From Eggerthellaceae bacterium UBA5906 (GTDB taxonomy: Bacteria; Actinomycetota; Coriobacteriia; Coriobacteriales; Eggerthellaceae): a stretch of 7,631 nucleotides of DNA. The stretch spans positions 1 to 7,631 of the forward strand of contig DJEE01000104.1 in NCBI GenBank assembly GCA_002431805.1. The letters run 5' to 3'. Positions 1 through 5,107 of this stretch are shown piece after piece (position 1 is the stretch's first letter; each line of letters starts with the position of its first letter). The notes under the pieces were generated by a model. The model did not search any database. It had not been told where the DNA came from and worked only from the letters and a program-made list of their open reading frames with translations. A program made the translations under genes and the position numbers.

Positions 1-419
1 GGAGCGAAAGCCTTGATAGCAAGCTCAAATCTTACCTGATCGTTGCCCTTGCCGGTGCAGCCGTGGCAGATAGCGTCAGCGCCCCCTTTGATAGCGATCT
101 CAGCTATTCTCTTTGCAATGATAGGACGTGCAAATGAAGTGCCGAGGAGGTACTGATTTTCATAAACAGCGCCAGCCTGAACTGTAGGATATACATAATC
201 CTCGATGAACTCTTCTGTAAGGTCCTCGATGTAGAGCTTTGAAGCGCCTGTCTTGATAGCCTTTTCCTCAAGACCGTCAAGCTCTGTGCCCTGACCAACG
301 TTTCCTGAAACAGCGATTACTTCGCAGTTGTTGTAGTTTTCCTTGAGCCACGGAATGATGATAGATGTGTCAAGTCCGCCTGAATAAGCAAGGACAACCT
401 TTTTGATCTCTTTTGCCAT
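1..419 (-). CDS. argG: Argininosuccinate synthase, N-terminal part (runs off the left edge)
   Basis: This enzyme joins citrulline and aspartate using ATP to form argininosuccinate, the penultimate step of arginine synthesis, in the cytoplasm. The visible 139 codons give the N-terminal ATP-pyrophosphatase domain: the P-loop SGGLDTS at residues 13-19, then the GNVGQ segment, [10 protein letters not shown], and the [14 protein letters not shown] block that is highly conserved in this family. The family is usually about 400 residues, so roughly two thirds lies outside the window. The ATG at 419-417 is chosen because GGAGGA (plus-strand 428-433) sits 8 bases upstream and the protein begins [15 protein letters not shown], as family members do. 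It has its own strong promoter and is transcribed away from the flavin reductase operon. Base use is low-to-mid GC, unlike everything after about 1740. Confidence 0.96.
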   Translation of the reverse strand, partial: MAKEIKKVVLAYSGGLDTSIIIPWLKENYNNCEVIAVSGNVGQGTELDGLEEKAIKTGASKLYIEDLTEEFIEDYVYPTVQAGAVYENQYLLGTSFARPIIAKRIAEIAIKGGADAICHGCTGKGNDQVRFELAIKAFA

Positions 420-454
420 AACAAAAATCCTCCATTGTATGTAGTAAGTATGTT

Positions 455-763
455 TGTATAATATTTTCACGGCTCTCATGCCGATAACAACATTATACAC
501 CTTTATACAGCATTGTCAAGTGCTTTTGCATAAAAATTTTATATTTATACACATTTTCAGCTGATTTAATGCATATTATTTATGATTATACAAAATATTC
601 TGTATAAACTTCAAAAGATATACATATCAAGCCTTTTGGCGGCATAAAATAAAACAGCTAAACCAAAAACACAAAAACAGCTTTACAAATACCTACGTTA
701 ATTATATCACTATTCTTCAAAAAAAGCAACACAAAAAGCCCTGTTTTAACGATTTTTGTATAA
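455..763. promoter_or_regulatory. Cluster of TGTATAA/TTATACA heptamers between argG and the divergent operon
   Basis: Exact copies lie at 455-461 (TGTATAA), 493-499, 503-509, 545-551 and 586-592 (all TTATACA), and 601-607 and 757-763 (both TGTATAA). The pair at 586-592 and 601-607 forms a perfect 7-base inverted repeat with an 8-base spacer. A longer identical stretch, TTTGTATAATATTT, is at 453-466 and 755-768. Arginine genes of Firmicutes are commonly repressed by ArgR/AhrC, which binds several AT-rich half-sites of the TGAATAA kind near the promoter, so multiple ArgR half-sites are a reasonable guess. The heptamer also resembles a -10 box, and AT-rich DNA yields such words by chance, so the assignment is tentative. 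The rest of 420-894 holds no gene I can support. Confidence 0.4.
492..519 (-). promoter_or_regulatory. Sigma-70/SigA-type promoter of argG
   Basis: Read on the minus strand, a perfect TTGACA (plus 514-519) and a perfect TATAAT (plus 492-497) are separated by 16 bases. Transcription would start near 485, leaving an untranslated leader of about 65 bases before the argG ATG. Two TGTATAA heptamers overlap the promoter, one covering most of the -10 (493-499) and one in the spacer (503-509), so a protein binding them would block RNA polymerase. Consensus and position relative to argG are clear; activity is inferred. Confidence 0.75.
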
Positions 764-785
764 TATTTCAGGCATTTTCAGGGGG

Positions 786-814
786 TTGCAATTTGATGAG
801 AAATGATATATAAT
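786..814 (+). promoter_or_regulatory. Promoter of the flavin reductase - FTR-like - trxA operon
   Basis: TTGCAA (786-791, four of six bases of the -35 consensus) and a perfect TATAAT (809-814) are separated by 17 bases. The predicted start near 821 leaves a leader of about 74 bases. That leader contains a 7-base direct repeat, TACGATA, at 833-839 and 846-852, whose significance is unknown. This is the best promoter match upstream of the rightward operon. Confidence 0.6.
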
Positions 815-894
815 ATAGGCAGACGTTTTCTATACGATATTGGTGTACGATAAACGTGAAAAGTCTGACATAATACTGAAAGGCGGTAATGAAA

Positions 895-1431
895 ATGAGC
901 AGTTTCAACGGTTTCAAAGAGGTAACAGAAAAGCTTGACGCCCTTGACTTCAATCCATACAAAAAGATAGGCAAGGAGTGGTTTCTTGTAACAGCAGGCG
1001 ACGAGAGCGGCTGGAACACAATGACAGCTTCTTGGGGCTTCGCAGGCGTTATGTGGGGAAAGAACACTTTCACCACAGTTATAAGACCACAGAGATACAC
1101 AAAAGAATTTATCGACAAGGCTGAATATTTCACCATAAGCTTTTTCAAAGAGGACTATAAAAAGGCGCTTTCATTCTGCGGCTCACACAGCGGACGTGAC
1201 TGCGACAAGGCTAAGGAAACAGGTCTGACCCCTGTGTTCGTGTCTGAAAACAGCGTAGAGGTAACAGCTTTTGCTGAGGCTGATATGGTGCTCGTGTGCA
1301 AAAAGGCTTATGTTCAGAAAATGGAGCCTGAGTGCTTTGTTGACACTGAGAATGATGAGAAATGGTATCCTAACAAGGATTATCACTATCAGTATATCGG
1401 CGAGATAGTAAAGGCGTTTGTCAAGGAATAA
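895..1431 (+). CDS. Flavin reductase family protein (FMN-binding split barrel)
   Basis: A 178-residue cytoplasmic protein of the flavin reductase / FMN-binding split-barrel family, which holds FMN and moves electrons between NAD(P)H, flavins or other redox partners. The N-terminal stretch with WFLVTAGDESGWNTMTASWG is the typical flavin-contacting start of the barrel (a strand followed by a loop rich in Asn, Thr and Ser), followed by the TTVIRPQRYTKEFI and FTISFF strands usual for the family. Length fits single-domain members. ATG codons occur at 889 and 895. I prefer 895 because AGGCGG at 881-886 is 8 bases from it but only 2 bases from 889. It is the first gene of a three-gene operon, 30 bases before the FTR-like gene, which suggests a redox role linked to the thioredoxin system. 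The true substrate cannot be read from sequence. Confidence 0.88.
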   Translation: MSSFNGFKEVTEKLDALDFNPYKKIGKEWFLVTAGDESGWNTMTASWGFAGVMWGKNTFTTVIRPQRYTKEFIDKAEYFTISFFKEDYKKALSFCGSHSGRDCDKAKETGLTPVFVSENSVEVTAFAEADMVLVCKKAYVQKMEPECFVDTENDEKWYPNKDYHYQYIGEIVKAFVKE

Positions 1432-1461
1432 TCTAAGCATATCTGCAAAGGATAGGTAGTA

Positions 1462-1659
1462 ATGGTACGTCTTAATGATGATAAGGAAATGGTAAAGAGC
1501 ATAAAAGAGGGACTAAAGCGCACAGGCGGCTATTGTCCGTGCAGGATACAGCGCACAGAGGAAAACAAGTGTATGTGCAAAGAGTTCCGTGAGCAGATAG
1601 CCGACCCGAATTTTGAGGGTTTCTGCCATTGTATGCTCTATTACAAAAGCAAAGATTAG
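1462..1659 (+). CDS. Small ferredoxin:thioredoxin reductase catalytic-type Fe-S protein
   Basis: A 65-residue protein with six cysteines in three CxC pairs: CPC at 25-27, CMC at 37-39 and CHC at 55-57, the last followed by MLYY. The catalytic chain of plant and cyanobacterial ferredoxin:thioredoxin reductase carries CPC-X16-CPC-X8-CHC, also followed by ML. It uses a 4Fe-4S cluster and a redox disulfide to pass electrons from ferredoxin to thioredoxin. Here the spacing is X9 and X15, but the distance between the outer pairs is 27 residues in both, so only the middle pair has moved. By analogy C25, C37, C39 and C55 would hold the cluster, and C27 and C57 would form the disulfide. The canonical chain is about 110 residues, so this is a reduced version. 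AAAGGA at 1447-1452 is 9 bases before the ATG. trxA starts 17 bases after the stop, a fitting partner. No variable (alpha) subunit is seen. Confidence 0.8.
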   Translation: MVRLNDDKEMVKSIKEGLKRTGGYCPCRIQRTEENKCMCKEFREQIADPNFEGFCHCMLYYKSKD

Positions 1660-1676
1660 AAAAGGAGCTGTGAAAA

Positions 1677-1991
1677 ATGGCTGTAAAGGTTATAACAAAG
1701 GATAATTTTGAAAACGAAGTAATGCACTCCGAAAAGCCTGTCCTGCTTGACTTCTGGGCAGCATGGTGCGGTCCGTGCAAAATGCTCGCCCCCACGCTTG
1801 AGGAAGTTGCCGCTCAGGTTGCCGGCCGCGCAAAAGTGGTAAAGGTCGACATCGACGCCAGCCCCGACTTGGCGCAGCGCTTCGGCATCATGAGCGTGCC
1901 CACGTTGATGGTGTTCGAAGACGGGCAGGTAGCCAACCAGGCCGTGGGCGTGCAACCTAAGCCGGCCGTGCTTGGCTTGCTCGGGCTGTAG
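1677..1991 (+). CDS. trxA: Thioredoxin, probably a chimera of two organisms' trxA genes
   Basis: A 104-residue thioredoxin, the small cytoplasmic dithiol carrier that reduces disulfides in ribonucleotide reductase, peroxidases and other proteins. The active site WCGPC is at residues 30-34 (catalytic C31 and C34), the buried Asp at 25, and the cis-proline in SVPT at 75; the fold is complete and the length normal. AAAGGAG at 1661-1667 lies 9 bases before the ATG, and the gene follows the FTR-like gene by 17 bases. The oddity is composition: codons 1 to about 21 are AT-rich and match the upstream operon (GTA, AAA, ATA), whereas everything after the active site is GC-rich (GCC GGC CGC, GTC GAC ATC GAC GCC) and matches the downstream genes. 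The reading frame is intact because the join falls in the conserved core. I infer that the N-terminal third and the rest come from different genomes. Confidence 0.85.
   Translation: MAVKVITKDNFENEVMHSEKPVLLDFWAAWCGPCKMLAPTLEEVAAQVAGRAKVVKVDIDASPDLAQRFGIMSVPTLMVFEDGQVANQAVGVQPKPAVLGLLGL
1738..1790. other. Probable chimeric junction between a low-GC and a high-GC genome
   Basis: Hand-counted GC is 21/60 for 1621-1680 and 21/60 for 1681-1740, then 37/60 for 1741-1800, 36/60 for 1801-1860 and 38/60 for 1861-1920. The change is persistent: all genes to the left are AT-leaning and all to the right GC-rich. The step coincides with the codons for DFWAAWCGPCKM, the part of thioredoxin most alike between phyla, which could give the short identical stretch an assembler needs to join two genomes. 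Recombination in a living cell is the alternative. The exact break cannot be fixed from this sequence alone. Confidence 0.8.
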
Positions 1992-2020
1992 CTCGTTCAC
2001 GCAAACCTGCAGTTCTTACC

Positions 2021-2047
2021 GGGCCGGGCGCATGCTCGGCCCCGTTT
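2021..2047 (+). terminator. Candidate intrinsic terminator after trxA
   Basis: Bases 2021-2029 pair with 2034-2042 to form a 9-base-pair GC-rich stem with one G-U pair and a GCAT loop, followed by CG and three T residues. It begins 29 bases after the trxA stop. The short T run makes it a modest candidate. Confidence 0.5.
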
Positions 2048-2157
2048 CGCTGCAAAACCTTTCCGTGCACGCATTCGTCCTTCGCGCTATCTGTGAAACG
2101 CGGTAAACTACGTGAGGACATCAGCGTTTTGCGCAAAGGAGGCTTCTGGCGAAATCG

Positions 2158-3342
2158 TTGCACCAACATCGCCTGTTTGCAGCCGTTATAGCAACGGCTA
2201 TCCTTGTTGCGTCCCTGTTCTGCACCACGGCGGCGTTCGCCGACGAATCAGGTGCCGCGTCGTCAAGCGAAATCCAAACCGTTAAAGTCGGGTATTACGA
2301 ATCTCGCAGCTTTCAGGAAGGCGCCGCCGAGGGTCAGCCGAAAAGCGGTTATGGCTACGAGTATCTGGAAAAAGTTGCCAGCTACGCGGGCTTTTCCTGC
2401 GAATACGTGTACGGTTCGTGGTCTGATTTGTACGATGCGCTCGTGCGCGGCGACATCGACATGCTTGCTGGCGTCGCGCGCTCCGATCAGCATTCCTCTC
2501 AGGTGCTGTTCCCCTCGGTGGGCATGCTCAACGAAACGTTTTACCTGTACAAGCACGCGCAGGACAGCTCCATCCAGGCAGGTGACCCCTCGTCTTTTTC
2601 CGGCAAACGCATCGGCGTGATGGGCGGCTCGTCGTCGAAGGCCTCGCTTGCCCTGTGGCTTGCAGGCTGCAATTGCACCGCCAACGTTATAGACTACTCA
2701 TCGTTTTCTTCCTGCTATCAGGCATTTTCCCAAGGCCAGCTTGATGCGTTCGTGGGCGCAGACAACGTTGCCCACGGCCTTGACGACGTGCAAACGGTCG
2801 AGATTATCGGGCGCGAGCCGTATTATCTGGCCGTGTCCCAAACGCGCCCTGACGTGCTGCTGAAGGTCAACGAAGCGCTCACCGTCATGAACGCGCAGGA
2901 CAAGGCGTTTTTGTCCGACCTGCAAAGCCGCTACACCGCCGACAGCTCGGTGAACGCATTTTTAAGCGCTGAAGAGCTTGCTTGGACGCAGGAACACCCC
3001 GTGTTCACTATCGGCTACTTGAACCACTATCTGCCGTTTTGCGACACGCTTCCCGATGGGTCGCCTACGGGTTTTATGGTTGATGTGGTGGCTGCCATGC
3101 TCGATGGCCTGCCCGGTTCGTGGGATCCCGAGGTGCGCTACGTTGCCTACAATGATCAAGTCGACTTGGTTGCTGCGCTAAAGGCCGGTCAGCTAGATGT
3201 GGCGTTTCCCGTAGGCGGTTCCACATGGTGCGCCGAACAGGACGGCTATGTGCGCTCGTCAGCGGTGGTGTCGCCGTCCATGGAACTGGTGATGACCGGC
3301 GGTACGATTTCGACGCCGAAACCATCGGTAGTATCGCCATAA
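2158..3342 (+). CDS. Hybrid sensor histidine kinase, 5' part: signal peptide and two solute-binding domains (frameshifted)
   Basis: This is the extracytoplasmic sensing half of a BvgS/EvgS-like hybrid kinase. Residues 1-28 form a signal peptide (hydrophobic AAVIATAILVASLF, then TTAAFA before DES). Residues about 40-265 resemble a family 3 solute-binding (Venus flytrap) domain, with GYGYEYLEKVASYAGF, a GDIDMLAGV hinge segment and GKRIGVMGGSSS. A second such domain starts near 282 (FTIGYLNHYLPFCD, GFMVDVVAAML, LKAGQLDVAFPVGG). The frame is sound to about residue 381 (LVMTG), then yields 13 meaningless residues before TAA at 3340-3342, while the rest of the second domain continues in another frame from 3300. 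The start is uncertain: TTG at 2158 lies 15 bases after AAAGGAGG (2135-2142), rather far, and in-frame CTG at 2146 is only 3 bases away. Ligand unknown; this class often binds amino acids or small organic molecules. No convincing promoter seen in 1992-2157. Confidence 0.82.
   Translation: MHQHRLFAAVIATAILVASLFCTTAAFADESGAASSSEIQTVKVGYYESRSFQEGAAEGQPKSGYGYEYLEKVASYAGFSCEYVYGSWSDLYDALVRGDIDMLAGVARSDQHSSQVLFPSVGMLNETFYLYKHAQDSSIQAGDPSSFSGKRIGVMGGSSSKASLALWLAGCNCTANVIDYSSFSSCYQAFSQGQLDAFVGADNVAHGLDDVQTVEIIGREPYYLAVSQTRPDVLLKVNEALTVMNAQDKAFLSDLQSRYTADSSVNAFLSAEELAWTQEHPVFTIGYLNHYLPFCDTLPDGSPTGFMVDVVAAMLDGLPGSWDPEVRYVAYNDQVDLVAALKAGQLDVAFPVGGSTWCAEQDGYVRSSAVVSPSMELVMTGGTISTPKPSVVSP
3288..3303 (+). 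other. Frameshift site within the hybrid sensor kinase
   Basis: Frame one reads VVSPSMELVMTG up to 3300; the frame entered at 3300 reads RYDFDAETIGSIAINRNN, the expected continuation of a solute-binding domain. One extra base within the GGCGGT at 3298-3303 would restore a single protein of about 940 residues. No X-XXY-YYZ slippery heptamer is present, so a mutation or sequencing/assembly error is more likely than programmed frameshifting. Confidence 0.85.
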
Positions 3343-4979
3343 ACCGCAACAACCTTATGCAGCGCGATTACGCGGTGTTGCATTTCCCTAACGCTCACCT
3401 GATCGAATGCAACTCCATCGAGGAATGCCTTGCCGCCGTGCGCTCGGGGCGCGCCGAGGTAACGCTGGTCAACGGCCTGCGCGCGGCAAGCCTGCTTGCA
3501 TCCGAGCCGAGCCTGACAAGCGTTTCGCTTCCCGTGCTCGATGAGCGCAGCTTTGGGATTGCCAAGGGCAACACCGCGCTTGTGCGCCTTACCAACCGCG
3601 GCATCGGCATCCTGGGCGAGAACTTCTGCATGAACGCGTCGTATCGCTACACCGAAGGGCTCATGAAGTACACCATTGCCGACTTCGTGCGCGACAACTG
3701 GGTGGAAATCGCCGTGCTGTTGGCGGTGCTGATAGCAATTGCAGCGTTCGCGAGCGTTCGCCATTACCGTAAGCTGCGCCGTGAAACGCAGCGCGAGGTG
3801 GAGCAGAATCGCAAGCTTGAAGAGGCGCTTGCGTCCGCCGAACGTGCCAACCAGGCGAAAGACGTGCTGCTCGGCAACCTTTCGCACGACATCCGCACGC
3901 CGCTCAACGGCATCTTAGGCGTCATGGAAGTTAACAGCTCGTGCACTGACCCGCAGCAGGTGCGGCAAAACATGGCTAAGGCGCAGCTCGCCGCGCGCCA
4001 GCTTACCGGATTGGTGGACGATTTGCTGGAAATGAGCAAGCTCAAAAGCGGCGATATCGAGGTAAGCGTGGAGCCCTTTGCGCTCGGCAAGCTGCTTGAC
4101 GACGTGCTTGCGCCCGCGCGCGTGCAGGCGCAAGATGCCGGTGTGAGCCTTACGCTCGAAGCCGAAAACGAGCTCGCTGGCACCTGCGTGCTCGGCAATC
4201 CCACGTTCGTGCATCAGGTGTTCACCAACGTGCTTGACAACGCCGTTCGCTACAACAAGCGAGGCGGTTCAGTCGTGTGGCATGCGCACCTGCTGCGCCC
4301 AGGCGGTACACGTGTGCAGCTTGCCTGCGAGATAACCGACACGGGCATCGGTATGAGCGCCGAATATCTTTCGCGCATGTTCGAGCCTTTCTCGCAGGAA
4401 GCTTCCACGGCGCGCTCGGTGTATCCGGGCTCTGGCCTGGGCATGCCCATCGTCAAAGCACTCGTCGAGCTGATGGGCGGCACCATCGGCGTGGAAAGCG
4501 TGCAGGGCGAAGGCACCACCGTGCGCGTCACGCTGCCGTTCGAGCAAGCGTCTGCCGGAGCACCCGGTAACGCCGACGAAAGCACCTCGCGCAACATTGC
4601 GGGCATGCATGTTCTGCTGGTAGAAGACAACGATTTGAACCTCGATATCACGCGGTGCGTGCTTGAGCGTGAAGGGGCGCGCGTCAGCGTTGCCCGTGAT
4701 GGCCAGCAGGCCGTCAACGCGTTTGAGCAGGCGCCGCCGGGCACGTTCGACGCGGTGCTTATGGACATCATGATGCCGGTGATGGACGGCTATGCTGCCA
4801 CGCGCGCCATTCGCGCACTTGAGCGCCCCGATGCTACCAGCGTGCCCATCGTTGCCATGACGGCCAACGTGTTCGCCGACGATCGCGCCCGTGCGCTTGA
4901 CGCCGGCATGAACGAGCACCTCTCGAAACCGCTTGACGCGAAACGCCTCGTTGCCACGCTTGCCAGATATCGACAATAA
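3300..4979 (+). CDS. Hybrid sensor histidine kinase, 3' part: membrane segment, HisKA, ATPase and receiver domains
   Basis: This is the continuation of the gene starting at 2158; numbering below is for the restored protein. It completes the second solute-binding domain, then has one membrane segment at about 515-537 (EIAVLLAVLIAIAAFASV), a charged coiled-coil linker (RKLRRETQREVEQNRKLEEA), the HisKA H-box with phospho-acceptor H577 in NLSHDIRTPLNG, and the ATPase domain: N-box with N695, G1 DTGIGM at 728, G2 GSGLGMPIV at 758. A receiver domain follows from about 817, with acidic ED at 823-824 and phospho-acceptor D870 in LMDIMMPVMDG. There is no C-terminal Hpt domain, so a relay would need a separate Hpt protein and response regulator; none is in the window. 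All kinase motifs are intact. Taken alone this frame has no ribosome site (in-frame starts at 3225 and 3357 are poorly placed), supporting one broken gene rather than two. A terminator follows at 5025. Confidence 0.88.
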   Translation, partial: RYDFDAETIGSIAINRNNLMQRDYAVLHFPNAHLIECNSIEECLAAVRSGRAEVTLVNGLRAASLLASEPSLTSVSLPVLDERSFGIAKGNTALVRLTNRGIGILGENFCMNASYRYTEGLMKYTIADFVRDNWVEIAVLLAVLIAIAAFASVRHYRKLRRETQREVEQNRKLEEALASAERANQAKDVLLGNLSHDIRTPLNGILGVMEVNSSCTDPQQVRQNMAKAQLAARQLTGLVDDLLEMSKLKSGDIEVSVEPFALGKLLDDVLAPARVQAQDAGVSLTLEAENELAGTCVLGNPTFVHQVFTNVLDNAVRYNKRGGSVVWHAHLLRPGGTRVQLACEITDTGIGMSAEYLSRMFEPFSQEASTARSVYPGSGLGMPIVKALVELMGGTIGVESVQGEGTTVRVTLPFEQASAGAPGNADESTSRNIAGMHVLLVEDNDLNLDITRCVLEREGARVSVARDGQQAVNAFEQAPPGTFDAVLMDIMMPVMDGYAATRAIRALERPDATSVPIVAMTANVFADDRARALDAGMNEHLSKPLDAKRLVATLARYRQ

Positions 4980-5024
4980 GTGAAGCGCGCACATCCGTGT
5001 TACCATAGCGCAAGCAACACACGC

Positions 5025-5063
5025 AAAGGCGTCGCCCTGGTTAAACCCGGGGGCGGCGCCTTT
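5025..5063. terminator. Strong intrinsic terminator after the sensor kinase gene (possibly bidirectional)
   Basis: Bases 5025-5037 (AAAGGCGTCGCCC) pair with 5051-5063 (GGGCGGCGCCTTT) in a 13-base-pair stem with one G-U pair and a 13-base loop. The A and T ends make it usable from either strand. It lies 45 bases after the kinase stop and about 45 bases before the transporter start, so the transporter probably has its own promoter or depends on read-through. A 10-base direct repeat, CGCAAGCAAC, flanks it at 5009-5018 and 5070-5079. Confidence 0.8.
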
Positions 5064-5107
5064 CATATACGCAAGCAACGCTCACGTCTACGAAAAGGAG
5101 CAATCGC

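Noticed and set aside
15..40. Lipoprotein-type cleavage at the Cys in the kinase signal peptide (LVASLFC)
   Set aside because: This concerns residues 15-22 of the protein starting at 2158 (the coordinates given are residue numbers). The residue before Cys is Phe, not Gly, Ala or Ser as a lipobox needs; an ordinary cut after AFA fits better.
889..894. First ATG (889) as the flavin reductase start
   Set aside because: The ribosome site AGGCGG ends only 2 bases before it; the ATG at 895 has a normal 8-base gap.
768..1148. Minus-strand open frame of 126 codons
   Set aside because: Lies mostly opposite the flavin reductase and its promoter, with no ribosome site or family resemblance.
3225..3299. 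GTG at 3225 as the start of a separate kinase gene
   Set aside because: The residues read between 3225 and 3299 overlap the good solute-binding frame and look meaningless; there is no ribosome site, and the second binding domain would be cut in two.
3288..3303. Programmed -1 ribosomal frameshifting
   Set aside because: No slippery X-XXY-YYZ heptamer is present, and no known family member of this type uses it.
4269..5078. Long minus-strand open frame of 269 codons
   Set aside because: Shadow of the GC-rich kinase gene; the translation has no recognisable motif, and the plus frame has full kinase and receiver motifs.
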